From: an uncultured Methylococcaceae bacterium
GTDB taxonomy: Bacteria; Pseudomonadota; Gammaproteobacteria; Methylococcales; Methylomonadaceae
Length of the DNA: 62,133 bases
Direction: 5' to 3'
Assembly: GCA_903859415.1 (NCBI GenBank)
Contig: CAIOMN010000117.1
Coordinates: 1-62,133, forward strand
Each line of letters opens with the position of its first letter. Within the stretch, counting starts at the first letter, position 1. Shown one piece after another: positions 10,181 to 20,761 of this stretch. The translations under genes and the position numbers were made by a program. A model generated the notes under the pieces. That model did not search any database. It saw only the letters and a program-made list of their open reading frames with translations, and was not told where the DNA came from.

Positions 10181-11491
10181 TTATTTATTTCTATATTCCG
10201 CAGAACGCGCATGGGCCGTTAAACTTTCCCCACGCGCTAAAATTGAGGCTGTTTTACCTAGTGTATCAGCACCAACATCTGAGCAATATATAATGCTAGA
10301 ACGCTTTTGAAAATCATAGACACCTAAAGGTGAAGAAAATCGTGCCGTACTAGAGGTAGGTAATACATGATTAGGTCCGGCACAATAATCACCCAAAGCT
10401 TCTGCTGTGTAGCGGCCCATAAAAATAGCACCCGCATGACGTATCTCGGCACTTAAAGCTTCTGGATCCTCAACTGATAATTCTAAATGCTCAGGAGCGA
10501 TAATATTGGCAACTTCTACGGCTTGGCTCAAAGAATCTACTTTTATAAACGCCCCACGTGTCGATAACGAAGCCTTAATAATCTCTGCCCGTTCCATTGT
10601 AGGTAATAAGGAATTAATACTTTGCTCAACTGCTTGTAAAAAATCACTGTCGTCACTGATTAAAATTGCTTGGGCATTTTCGTCATGTTCTGCTTGAGAA
10701 AACAAATCCATAGCAATCCAATCAGGATTAGTTTTACCATCGCAAATAACTAATATCTCTGAAGGTCCTGCGATCATATCAATGCCCACTTGACCAAAAA
10801 CAAGTTTCTTTGCTGTTGCCACGTAAATATTACCCGGACCTACTATTTTAGCCACCGAAGGAATTAATTCTGTGCCATAAGCCAGCGCAGCAACGGCTTG
10901 TGCACCCCCTATAGAAAAGACTCGATCAACACCCACCAAATAAGCAGCCGCTAACACAAGCTCATTAGCCTCGCCTTGTGGCATGGGTACAACCATAATC
11001 AATTCGCCAACCCCCGCTACTTTTGCAGGGATCGCATTCATCAAAACAGATGAAGGATAAGCCGCTTTACCTCCGGGGACATAAAGACCGACACGATCTA
11101 ACGGGGTTACTTTTTGACCCAATACTGTGCCATCGGCTTCAGTATATTGCCATGACTGTATTTTTTGATGCTCTGCATAGTCCCGAATACGATCAGCCGC
11201 TGTTTTAAGTGCTTTTGCTTGTAATGGAGGGAGTTTTTCCCAAGCTATTTTAAGCGTTTCTTTAGAAACTTCTAGCTCAATCGAGTGCTCAATTTGGCGA
11301 TGATCAAAACGATTCGTGTATTCTATTACTGCACTGTCTCCGTTTTTACGAACATTTGCAATAATATCCAACACACGCATTTGAATATCTAAATCATCGG
11401 TTTCATCCCATGCCAATAATTGCTTTAATTGCGGACTAAAATCAGATGACGATGCATCTAATTTAAGCATTGTTAAATCAGACATATCCAT
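10181..11491 (-). CDS. hisD: Histidinol dehydrogenase
   Basis: This 436-residue zinc enzyme oxidises histidinol to histidine in two NAD+-dependent steps. The signature block begins at [13 protein letters not shown] and continues through [10 protein letters not shown], which holds the zinc-binding and catalytic histidines. The [13 protein letters not shown] and C-terminal GPNHVLPT motifs are intact. The ATG overlaps the hisG stop as TAATG, so translation is probably coupled. Confidence 0.97.
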   Translation of the reverse strand: MDMSDLTMLKLDASSSDFSPQLKQLLAWDETDDLDIQMRVLDIIANVRKNGDSAVIEYTNRFDHRQIEHSIELEVSKETLKIAWEKLPPLQAKALKTAADRIRDYAEHQKIQSWQYTEADGTVLGQKVTPLDRVGLYVPGGKAAYPSSVLMNAIPAKVAGVGELIMVVPMPQGEANELVLAAAYLVGVDRVFSIGGAQAVAALAYGTELIPSVAKIVGPGNIYVATAKKLVFGQVGIDMIAGPSEILVICDGKTNPDWIAMDLFSQAEHDENAQAILISDDSDFLQAVEQSINSLLPTMERAEIIKASLSTRGAFIKVDSLSQAVEVANIIAPEHLELSVEDPEALSAEIRHAGAIFMGRYTAEALGDYCAGPNHVLPTSSTARFSSPLGVYDFQKRSSIIYCSDVGADTLGKTASILARGESLTAHARSAEYRNK

Positions 11492-12117
11492 TACCTATTT
11501 GCCAATGTTTTTTCAAACTGCGTGAGCAATGCTGATATCGCTTCATGTTTCATTTTCATAGCCGCCTTATTTACCACTAACCGTGAGCTTATATTCATAA
11601 TCAGTTCACGAGGCTCAAGATCATTTGCCCGTAGTGTGTTTCCCGTATCAACTAGATCAACGATACAATCAGCAAGCCCAACTAGCGGAGCAAGCTCCAT
11701 TGATCCATACAATTTAATAATTTCTGCTTGAATACCTTTACTGGCAAAATAACTTTGTGCAATTTTAACGTACTTAGTTGCTACTCGAATACGACCACTC
11801 AATTTGGGCGCATCTTTATGAGCCGCAGTCATTAAACGACAGCAAGCAATATTTAAATCTAATGGCTCATATAGACTCTCAGCACCATGCTCAATCAATA
11901 CATCCTTACCGGCAATACCTAAATCTGCTGCACCATATTCTACAAAGGTAGGCACGTCTGTCGCTCGAATAATAACCAACTGCACATCAGGCCGAGTGGT
12001 TGACAAGATGAGTTTACGACAAGTCTTTGGATCATCCGTTGGCACAATGCCCGCTTCTGCCAACAAAGGTAGGGCATCTTCGTAAATCCGACCCTTTGAT
12101 ACCGCTATCGTTAACAT
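11491..12117 (-). CDS. hisG: ATP phosphoribosyltransferase, short form
   Basis: This enzyme catalyses the first step of histidine synthesis, joining ATP and PRPP. At 208 residues it is the short HisG form, lacking the C-terminal allosteric domain. The family signature around residues 150-170 ([19 protein letters not shown]) binds PRPP. Short HisG proteins work as an octamer with HisZ, a HisRS-like regulatory subunit, and no hisZ is present in this window. It sits nine bases after murA. Confidence 0.96.
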   Translation of the reverse strand: MLTIAVSKGRIYEDALPLLAEAGIVPTDDPKTCRKLILSTTRPDVQLVIIRATDVPTFVEYGAADLGIAGKDVLIEHGAESLYEPLDLNIACCRLMTAAHKDAPKLSGRIRVATKYVKIAQSYFASKGIQAEIIKLYGSMELAPLVGLADCIVDLVDTGNTLRANDLEPRELIMNISSRLVVNKAAMKMKHEAISALLTQFEKTLANR

Positions 12118-12126
12118 CTTAAAACC

Positions 12127-13753
<1,627 letters not shown>

Positions 13754-13757
<4 letters not shown>

Positions 13758-14221
13758 TTCTTTTCTTCCGCTGACTTAAATAGGAACTGACCAATCGCTT
13801 TTTCAAGAATAATGGCCGACTGAGTAATTTCAATTTTCCCATCCGCTTTTAAATAAGTATCTGATCCACCCGGCTCTAAGTTAACATACTGTTCGCCTAA
13901 TAAACCAGCCGTAAAAATACTTGCAGTAGTATCGTCTGGCATCGTATTGTATTTTGAATCAATACTCATCTGAACAACAGATTGATAAGTTTTAGGATCA
14001 AAACTAATGGAGCTCACTTTACCTATTTTAACGCCCGCGGCAGAAACCGGAGATTTAACTTTTAAACCTCCGGAATTTTCAAATCGAGCAGTAATGGTAT
14101 AACTGTCTTCCTCAACAAATGAACTTAAATTACTGACGTGCATAGCGAGAAAAAAAAGTCCTAGAATACCCGCTGCCACAAAAATGCCAACTAATGTATC
14201 CTGATTATTGGTGTGCTGCAT
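13754..14221 (-). CDS. mlaD: Phospholipid transport MCE protein MlaD
   Basis: This 155-residue inner-membrane protein has one N-terminal helix (about 9-27) and an MCE domain (ITARFENSGGLKVKSPVSAAGVKIGKV onward), forming the hexameric lipid tunnel of the Mla system. ATG 14219-14221 has GGAG eight bases upstream and begins one base after the mlaE stop. An upstream TTG at 14236 is less likely. The usual mlaC, encoding the periplasmic lipid shuttle, should follow mlaD but does not. mlaB begins directly. Confidence 0.93.
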
Positions 14222-14222
14222 G

Positions 14223-15005
14223 TTAATGATCTCCAAACATGAGTGCAGTCAGGATAAAATCCAGACCTAAAATACTAAACGCTGAATTAACTACGGTTCG
14301 TGTAGTCGCTCTACTAACGCCTTCAGAAGTTGGAATGGCGTCATAACCTTCAAATAAGGCAATCCAAGAGGTTACAAATCCAAATACAACGCTTTTAATA
14401 ACTCCATTGATAATATCATCCTGAAAATCAATGCTTGCTTGCATTTGCGACCAATAGGCGCCTTCATCCACGCCTAATAATCCTGAGCCGATAACCTGCC
14501 CACCAATAATACCTACAGCGCTAAATAATCCAGCTAACAAAGGCATCGAAATTAATCCAGCCAGAAAACGTGGGGTAATAATACGCTTAACGGGATCAAC
14601 AGCCATCATTTCCATTCCTGATAACTGCTCTGTCGCTTTCATCAACCCAATTTCAGCCGTTAAAGCAGATCCCGCTCGGCCAGCAAATAGCAGAGCCGAC
14701 ACAACGGGGCCTAATTCTCTGACTAACGAGGCTGCGACCATAACACCTAGAGTTTCTTCAGCACCAAAATCTGATAGGGTGTAATACCCTTGAAGACCAA
14801 GAACCATTCCAACAAATAAACCTGAAATGGTAATAATTAAAAAAGATAATACACCCACAGAATACATCTGGTTTAGCAACAACCTGGGGCGCAGCAAGAC
14901 ACTGAGAATTCCAGAAACAGTTTGCAATAGGAAATAGGTTGATCGCCCCAACTTTGTAAAACTGGTGCGCGTGCTTTTACCCAAATCTTGTATAAATTGA
15001 CTCAT
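14223..15005 (-). CDS. mlaE: Mla permease MlaE
   Basis: This 260-residue ABC permease of the MlaE/YrbE family has five to six membrane helices. Family motifs are GMVLGLQGYYTLSDFGAEETLG, RELGPVVSALLFAGRAGSALTAEIGLM and MEMMAVDP. It is the membrane core of the phospholipid transporter that keeps outer-membrane lipid asymmetry. It is separated from mlaF by 128 bases, an unusually long gap for this operon, containing a 14-base tandem duplication. Confidence 0.96.
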   Translation of the reverse strand: MSQFIQDLGKSTRTSFTKLGRSTYFLLQTVSGILSVLLRPRLLLNQMYSVGVLSFLIITISGLFVGMVLGLQGYYTLSDFGAEETLGVMVAASLVRELGPVVSALLFAGRAGSALTAEIGLMKATEQLSGMEMMAVDPVKRIITPRFLAGLISMPLLAGLFSAVGIIGGQVIGSGLLGVDEGAYWSQMQASIDFQDDIINGVIKSVVFGFVTSWIALFEGYDAIPTSEGVSRATTRTVVNSAFSILGLDFILTALMFGDH

Positions 15006-15110
15006 TTTATAATATATTTATCTCATCAGAGTTCAGTTAGTAATGCGCTAGCAACATTAAAATTAAATTCACGTAAACTTAGCGTTAAAAGAACGATTGA
15101 ATTAATTCGG

Positions 15111-15138
15111 CCTGATCTATTAATCCTGATCTATTAAT
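15111..15138. repeat. 14-bp tandem duplication at the mlaF stop
   Basis: CCTGATCTATTAAT occurs twice back to back on the plus strand. The mlaF stop codon (15134-15136) lies in the right-hand copy, and the other copy falls just downstream of the gene. It looks like a recent slippage duplication that left mlaF intact while lengthening the mlaF-mlaE gap. Confidence 0.8.
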
Positions 15139-15961
15139 AACGATTGCCAGTCGACATTAAATCATCAACATAATCTTTAGCTGGATAATGAAAATGTACT
15201 GGTCCGTCTGCTGCTCCAGTCATGAATTGTTGCACCCATTCAGAATCCGACCGTTGTATCTCTTCAGGAGTGCCTTGACCAACGATTCTCCCCTCTGAAA
15301 GCACATAAATATAATCTGCTATCGCGGAAGTATCATGAACATCATGCGAAACAATAATGCTGGTTAGCCCTAAGATATTATTTAATGATTTAATTAAATG
15401 TACCAGCACGCCCATGGAGATTGGATCTTGACCAGTAAATGGCTCATCATACAAAATCATCATTGGATCCAAGGCTATTGCCCGCGCCAAAGCAACTCTC
15501 CTTGCCATACCCCCAGACAATTCATTAGGCATCAGGTTACGTGCACCCCTTAACCCTACTGCCTGCAACTTCATCAACACCAAGGTACGAATCATAGATT
15601 CCGGAAGATGAGTATGCTCACGTAAAGGAAAAGCAACATTATCATAAACAGTCATATCTGTTAACAAAGCACCGCTTTGAAAAAGCATGCCCAAACGTTT
15701 ACGCAAATTATAAAGATCAGTCCTTCGCAGCTTATGAACGTTCTGACCATCTACATGAATAACACCTTGATCAGGAAATAATTGCCCACCAATTAGCTTT
15801 AGCAATGTAGTTTTTCCAGTACCACTGGGCCCCATAATAGCCGTGATTTTACCTCGTTGAAAATCTAACGAAATATCATCAAATATTTTCTTATTGCCAC
15901 GAGAAAACGACAAGTTACGAACAGATACTAAATTATCTTGGGAGGGGACGCTGTTAAGCAT
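15134..15961 (-). CDS. mlaF: Mla transporter ATPase MlaF
   Basis: This 275-residue ABC ATPase has Walker A GPSGTGKTT, Q-loop MLFQSGALL, signature ELSGGMARR, Walker B MILYDEPFTGQDP and the switch histidine in IVSHD, all intact. It powers phospholipid movement by the MlaFEDB complex. ATG 15959-15961 is preferred over a TTG two codons upstream, and no strong ribosome binding site is seen. It is first gene of the mla-murA-his run. Confidence 0.95.
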   Translation of the reverse strand: MLNSVPSQDNLVSVRNLSFSRGNKKIFDDISLDFQRGKITAIMGPSGTGKTTLLKLIGGQLFPDQGVIHVDGQNVHKLRRTDLYNLRKRLGMLFQSGALLTDMTVYDNVAFPLREHTHLPESMIRTLVLMKLQAVGLRGARNLMPNELSGGMARRVALARAIALDPMMILYDEPFTGQDPISMGVLVHLIKSLNNILGLTSIIVSHDVHDTSAIADYIYVLSEGRIVGQGTPEEIQRSDSEWVQQFMTGAADGPVHFHYPAKDYVDDLMSTGNRY

Positions 15962-16103
15962 GCGCAATTTTAAAAGTATTTGTCAAAATTAATAGGCTAT
16001 TTTCTACGACTAGTCCCAAAGAAGTCAATCTATTGTCGCTGATATTATAAATATGTATTTCAGAAAATAACGTTACACCTTGGGATTACTTAATCAAGCC
16101 ATG

Positions 16104-16589
16104 CTATTCAACACCACAGCAACGTTTAAATTTCTTACCACTGCCACAAGTACATGGCGCATTTTTACCCTGATTGGTTTGCATACCGACTCTGCCCATC
16201 GATTTTATAACACCATCCAAATAAAACCATCGCCCTGCTATTTTAGTAAATCGACTAATTTCATTCATAACACACTCTTCACCATCCTGACTATAAAAAG
16301 CTTTAAAAGCCACCACTCCTTTAGTGTCTTTAACAGCGCCTTTTTTTATATCAGTGATTTCAAGTCGCAACCAAGTTATTTTTTCTCGCGAGAAATCAAT
16401 CGCCTCAGGTCGTTTTGTTGCATCCCAAGTCTGTTGCAAATACTCTGCGTTACGCAAAACATAAGCACTATACCGCGAACGCATCAATAATTCTGCTGTC
16501 GCAGGCGATTTTTGCCTTAAATGAAAAGGTTCACAACAGGCATCATAACGAATGCCGGACCCACAAAGACAATCTTCATTAGTATTCAG
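16104..16589 (-). CDS. ychJ: YchJ family protein (UPF0225), apparent CTG start
   Basis: This SEC-C-motif protein of the YchJ family, of unknown function, has two zinc-knuckle-like ends. The C-terminal one reads CTCGSGKKFKRCC. The N-terminal one (CLCGSGIRYDACC) lies upstream of any ATG, GTG or TTG start: the first canonical starts are at 16487, after the first knuckle and beside MRSRYSAYV. The only in-frame start candidate after the upstream TGA is CTG at 16587-16589, six bases from a perfect AAGGAG (16596-16601). Starting there gives 161 residues that match the whole family architecture. The central domain (about 35-140) resembles NTF2-like folds. Confidence 0.88.
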   Translation of the reverse strand: MNTNEDCLCGSGIRYDACCEPFHLRQKSPATAELLMRSRYSAYVLRNAEYLQQTWDATKRPEAIDFSREKITWLRLEITDIKKGAVKDTKGVVAFKAFYSQDGEECVMNEISRFTKIAGRWFYLDGVIKSMGRVGMQTNQGKNAPCTCGSGKKFKRCCGVE

Positions 16590-16595
16590 ATATCA

Positions 16596-16601
16596 CTCCT
16601 T
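16596..16601 (-). promoter_or_regulatory. Shine-Dalgarno deciding the ychJ CTG start
   Basis: AAGGAG on the minus strand stands six bases before CTG 16587-16589. There is no ATG, GTG or TTG between it and the conserved first zinc-knuckle of ychJ, and a TGA lies in frame two codons before the CTG. Strong ribosome binding and ideal spacing support non-canonical CTG initiation. Confidence 0.75.
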
Positions 16602-16650
16602 AATAAAAAAACATACTATTAACTCCAAGTCCATTCATGGCTAGCATCAC

Positions 16651-16686
16651 AAAAATAACGGGCAACTAATTAGATTGTTTACCCGT
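16651..16686 (-). terminator. Rho-independent terminator of the 1230-codon gene
   Basis: On the minus strand ACGGGTAA and TTGCCCGT can form an eight-pair stem (one G-U) with a 13-base loop, followed by TATTTTT. It begins 34 bases after the stop of the large oxidoreductase gene and precedes ychJ, separating the two transcripts. Confidence 0.6.
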
Positions 16687-16720
16687 ATCTATTCGCTAAC
16701 GATCCAATAAACCGAGTTAT

Positions 16721-19700
16721 TTATTGCTTTTCTAATAAATAATCTAACCACAAGCTAGATAACTTCTCTTGCACTGTATTTTGACGCAAACGCGCATTTA
16801 AATGCGGAAAGTCTACTTTATCTAAATCTTGATCTTGGTTATAACAAGAATACACAAAATATTCTTTACCTGATTCTTCGTCAATATGTTTACATAAACA
16901 CTGCGCACAAATACCCTTCATCATGCATTGCATCGGTGAATTGATAGAACCAATCGCATGATGTGCTTTTGTAAGATAAGGTTTCAATACATCAAAACGG
17001 GCTGATTTTACCGCCGCCATCATTCGGTCTGAACCAATCACCACTAAATGATCGACATCTGCTAAAGAGATAGGCTGATCACCTAACTCGCCAGTCGCGT
17101 AAGCCACCATACATTCTAAGATATTACCCACAAAGCTTTTATCTTGTGGACGCGTTGGCACAATCGCTTCAACACCTTCGCCTTTATCAACCGACCAAAC
17201 GATTAAGTCCGCAGCGGCTTCTACATCCTCAACTTTAAAACGGTCTTGTGAAAACTTATAACCAGCGAAATAAATCACCCGATTATTAGCCGCACGCAAG
17301 GCTTTACCAATGGAGAACAATACTGCGTTACCTAAACCACCACCTAACAACAACACGGTTTGATTACTTGGAATATCGGTAGGCGTACCTGTTACACCCA
17401 TAATAACCACTGGATCACCCACTTTCCACGAAGCACATAATCGAGATGAGGAGCCCATTTCTAAAGCAATTAAAGAAATTGTGCCTTTTTCTTTATCCAC
17501 TTCAGCGCCTGTTAAAGCTAAACCTTCTGCCGCTAATACAGTCCCTTCAACCGTAGGTGCAAACGATTCATAATTTTGAACGCGATAAAATTGCCCCGGA
17601 TAGAACTTCTGCGCAGCCAAAGGTGCTTTAACTACCACCTCAATAATAGTTGGCGTTAAACGATTAACAGCCACAATAGTCGCTTTAAATGCTTCATCCA
17701 AACGAGCAAATAATGCTGTTAAATTCGTATCACGCTCAGCCTGTTTTGTATCATCCAGATTAGCCAATTCTTTTGCGAATAACTTAGCCACATAGGGATA
17801 ACCATTCTTAGCACTAGCCATCGCTTTAACCACATTGCCTGCATACACAGGATGATTATCACCATAGAAACTAATAAACTTTCCATCTTTTTGATAAGAC
17901 GTTAAAGGTGCAGGCTTACCCAGCTTAGGCATTTTTTCATCATGCATGGGCACTAACTCAACACTATCGTTTGTCCACTCAGGCTCGTAACGTTGAAAGA
18001 ACCATTTATCCATGACAAAAGTGTCAGGATATTCACTTTGATAAATAGTGTTTGGTGAGGTACCCGCAGCAACATATAAGCTGCGTAAAGGCACGTTAAC
18101 AATATCACCAGAATTAACCCAACGCCCACCGTCCAAGACTAATTTCTCGAAATCAACCGATGCTAAATGCCCATATTCATCTGGTTCAGCCCCCAAAGGA
18201 CTCATACCTTCAGCTAAGGCGATGCCTTCTTCTAAAGCTTCACTGATTTCTTCATGATTTTGACGATAAGCAGGCGCATCTTTCATACCTTTACGGTAGA
18301 AAAGGGTCACGCCACCCCATGCTTCAACTAAGGGTTGGAAGTTAGGCGCTTCATCTTCTGCTTCGGCACGTACACGCTCTGCATAAATCAGCTTCCCATG
18401 CGCTAAAAATTCATCCAGTATAATAGTTTCTTCTTTGTCATAACGCGCACGAACAGTTTGCTCACCATAAACATTTACTAACGTTTCGTAACGATGCAAG
18501 ATTTTTTCAACCTGCACAGGATAGTAAGCCATCAACTCTGTTGCAGTATCAATTGCTGTTAACCCTCCACCAATAACACCCGCAGGTAAACGCACTTGTA
18601 AGTTAGCCATTGATGTGGCTTTCGCTGCGCCCGTTAATTGTAAAGCCATTAAGAAGTCAGATGCTTTACGAATACCGCGCATTAAATTATTTTTAAGATC
18701 AATAATAGTGGGTTGACCTGCACCTGATGCGATACAGATATGATCAAAACCCAACTCCCATGCATCATCAATCGTTAAAGTACCACCGAAACGCACACCA
18801 CCGTAAGAACGGAAAGCCACACGTCTTTGTAGAGTAAGATAAATCACTTTTAAGAAGTTTTTATCCCAACGCACCGTAATACCGTATTCCGCTACCCCAC
18901 CAAAGCCCGCTAGAATACGTTTATCCAAATCTTCATATAGTTCGTTAAAATCCAGAATCGGAGTCGGTAAGGTATTCGCATCACCGGTTAACTCAAGCGG
19001 TAATGGCTCTAATTTAAGCCCATCAATACCCGCTACCCCAAAGCCTTCATTTAATAAATAATGGCTCATAGTGTAACCCGCCGGCCCTAAACCAACCACT
19101 AAAGCGTTTTTACCGTTATACGGCAACATCACTGGACGCTTAACGTTTAATGGATTCCAACGTGTTAATAAACTATAAATCTCAAAACCATAAGGCATAA
19201 ACAAGACATCTGTTAATACATTTGTTTCAACTTGCGGAATATTAACAGGATCTGTTTTTTGATAGATACAGCCTTTCATACATTCGTTACAGATACGATG
19301 ACCCGTACCTGGACACATCGGATTATCGATCACGATAATCGCTAAAGCACCAATATTGTCACCTTTACGCTTAACCAAATGCATTTCGGAAATCTTTTCA
19401 TCCAAAGGACAACCAATAGTGGTTACTCCTAATGGATCGGTTTTGAATTCATTTGTTTTTTTATTGCGCATGCCTTTAGAACAGGAGTCCGTATCACGTT
19501 CATGACAATAAATACAATGATTAACTTCTGATAAAACCTGTCTTTGATTATAACGAGGATCTGTTAACTTAAAACCATCACGACGGCGACGGTGCTCTAA
19601 CTCACCCATCCAAGCGGTAAACTGCCCACGATCAACGACTTCGTGCTCAACCAAATTTTCGAAATCTCTTTTTTGTGGGAATTTAAAACTTAACCAATCA

Positions 19701-20413
19701 GCAACAATATCGTTATCTTGTTGCGCAACAAAACTCCAACGTTGCACGATATCCATTAAACCACTTACAAAATCAGCCGCTTCAGGAGTCGCGATAATGT
19801 CAGCAAATTCTGTCGCAGCTAACTCATCAGTTGCTAATTTGGCGCGTAAAGCTGTGACTTGCTCATCAGCATTTTCATAGTCACTGACTTTGCCTTTCGC
19901 TAATAATTTATAGTGGCTAGCCAACAATCCAATCACCGCACCCACACGCGCCACTCGATGTTCTGGATCAGGATCTTCATTCGCTTCTGCAAAGCCTGCT
20001 GCAATCAACAAATCAAAGCGACTTAAAATATCAGGAATCTTCCATTCGCTGGTATCTTGGCCTTTATAAACCACCCCTAACTTTTCCACCACTTCATTCT
20101 TAAAAGTAAAGATCGTGTCAATTTCATCCTTGATATTATCGGCTTGTGCTTGATGTTGAGTTGAAACATTAAACAACTTTGCAACAAACTGGCCGACATA
20201 GGGACCCATCTCAACCAACAACTCAGATATCTCTTCTGCCTTTAAACCCTCACCCTGATTTTGACGATAGGAGGAGAATTTATCAAACAAGTCAACATCA
20301 TGCTTTTTGATTGACTCATCAAACACATCCATTAAATCTTTTAGACGTGTAGCATCATATAAATCGGCGTAAGTAAAAGTTGGGATTCCAAGAATAAGAT
20401 TGTTTTGTTCCAT
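16721..20413 (-). CDS. Fused flavin/iron-sulfur NAD(P)H oxidoreductase (NfnB-NfnA-like)
   Basis: This 1230-residue soluble protein looks like two enzymes joined. After a helical domain of unknown type (1-290) comes a cysteine-rich segment (C300, C303, C311, C335, C367, C375, C378, C382) as in GltD-type subunits. Next are two nucleotide-binding folds, FAD at VVGLGPAGYTMS (about 439-450) and NAD(P) at GVIGGGLTAIDTATE (about 612-626). The last ~330 residues resemble PyrK/NfnA: a flavodoxin-reductase-like FAD domain (FYPGQFYRV), an NAD domain (LLLGGGLGNAVLF) and a C-terminal [2Fe-2S] motif (C1163, C1169, C1172, C1174, C1190). The order matches NfnB plus NfnA, the electron-bifurcating transhydrogenase, in one chain. 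Physiological partners are unknown. I believe similar long proteins occur in methanotrophs and relatives. Confidence 0.8.
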   Translation of the reverse strand: MEQNNLILGIPTFTYADLYDATRLKDLMDVFDESIKKHDVDLFDKFSSYRQNQGEGLKAEEISELLVEMGPYVGQFVAKLFNVSTQHQAQADNIKDEIDTIFTFKNEVVEKLGVVYKGQDTSEWKIPDILSRFDLLIAAGFAEANEDPDPEHRVARVGAVIGLLASHYKLLAKGKVSDYENADEQVTALRAKLATDELAATEFADIIATPEAADFVSGLMDIVQRWSFVAQQDNDIVADWLSFKFPQKRDFENLVEHEVVDRGQFTAWMGELEHRRRRDGFKLTDPRYNQRQVLSEVNHCIYCHERDTDSCSKGMRNKKTNEFKTDPLGVTTIGCPLDEKISEMHLVKRKGDNIGALAIIVIDNPMCPGTGHRICNECMKGCIYQKTDPVNIPQVETNVLTDVLFMPYGFEIYSLLTRWNPLNVKRPVMLPYNGKNALVVGLGPAGYTMSHYLLNEGFGVAGIDGLKLEPLPLELTGDANTLPTPILDFNELYEDLDKRILAGFGGVAEYGITVRWDKNFLKVIYLTLQRRVAFRSYGGVRFGGTLTIDDAWELGFDHICIASGAGQPTIIDLKNNLMRGIRKASDFLMALQLTGAAKATSMANLQVRLPAGVIGGGLTAIDTATELMAYYPVQVEKILHRYETLVNVYGEQTVRARYDKEETIILDEFLAHGKLIYAERVRAEAEDEAPNFQPLVEAWGGVTLFYRKGMKDAPAYRQNHEEISEALEEGIALAEGMSPLGAEPDEYGHLASVDFEKLVLDGGRWVNSGDIVNVPLRSLYVAAGTSPNTIYQSEYPDTFVMDKWFFQRYEPEWTNDSVELVPMHDEKMPKLGKPAPLTSYQKDGKFISFYGDNHPVYAGNVVKAMASAKNGYPYVAKLFAKELANLDDTKQAERDTNLTALFARLDEAFKATIVAVNRLTPTIIEVVVKAPLAAQKFYPGQFYRVQNYESFAPTVEGTVLAAEGLALTGAEVDKEKGTISLIALEMGSSSRLCASWKVGDPVVIMGVTGTPTDIPSNQTVLLLGGGLGNAVLFSIGKALRAANNRVIYFAGYKFSQDRFKVEDVEAAADLIVWSVDKGEGVEAIVPTRPQDKSFVGNILECMVAYATGELGDQPISLADVDHLVVIGSDRMMAAVKSARFDVLKPYLTKAHHAIGSINSPMQCMMKGICAQCLCKHIDEESGKEYFVYSCYNQDQDLDKVDFPHLNARLRQNTVQEKLSSLWLDYLLEKQ

Positions 20414-20761
20414 AATACGTTGGTTTGATTAGCTAAGTGTCAAAATAAACACTACTATAGAGTGATTTATTAAACAGCTAAGGTTACTGAAAGGAAATAT
20501 TTTGTTGATATTTTAAGTAAATAAATACATTTTATCCACCGATAAAATGTCGACAGAATGTCAAAGAGAAGAAACACTTAAGATTCACTGAAAAAATTGA
20601 AATGAACTAAATAATAAGAATACCCCAAAGTGAAGAGAGATATCTAATTTGAAAAACTATCAAGCAACTATCTGATAGAAAATGTACTTTCCATTCTATA
20701 GCTAGAACCCGTTCAAGTAACAAGTCCTAGCTAAGAAAATCATAATTCTAATTGCTGGTTA
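20414..20761. other. Non-coding gap between ftsZ and the large oxidoreductase
   Basis: This AT-rich gap of about 350 bases has no convincing ORF. It should hold the ftsZ transcript end and the promoter of the oxidoreductase gene. A 10-pair perfect inverted repeat with loop CACC (20527-20550) and a seven-base inverted repeat TAGCTAG/CTAGCTA around 20699-20735 are the only structures I see. Neither has a clear T-run. Confidence 0.6.
20527..20550. repeat. 10-bp perfect inverted repeat upstream of the oxidoreductase gene
   Basis: ACATTTTATC and GATAAAATGT flank CACC, about 115 bases before the start of the 1230-codon gene. It could be an operator or a weak terminator. There is no adjoining T-tract on the minus strand. 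Confidence 0.5.

Noticed and set aside
16080-16490. 136-codon plus-strand ORF opposite ychJ
   Set aside because: It is antisense to a conserved SEC-C protein and has no recognisable domain.
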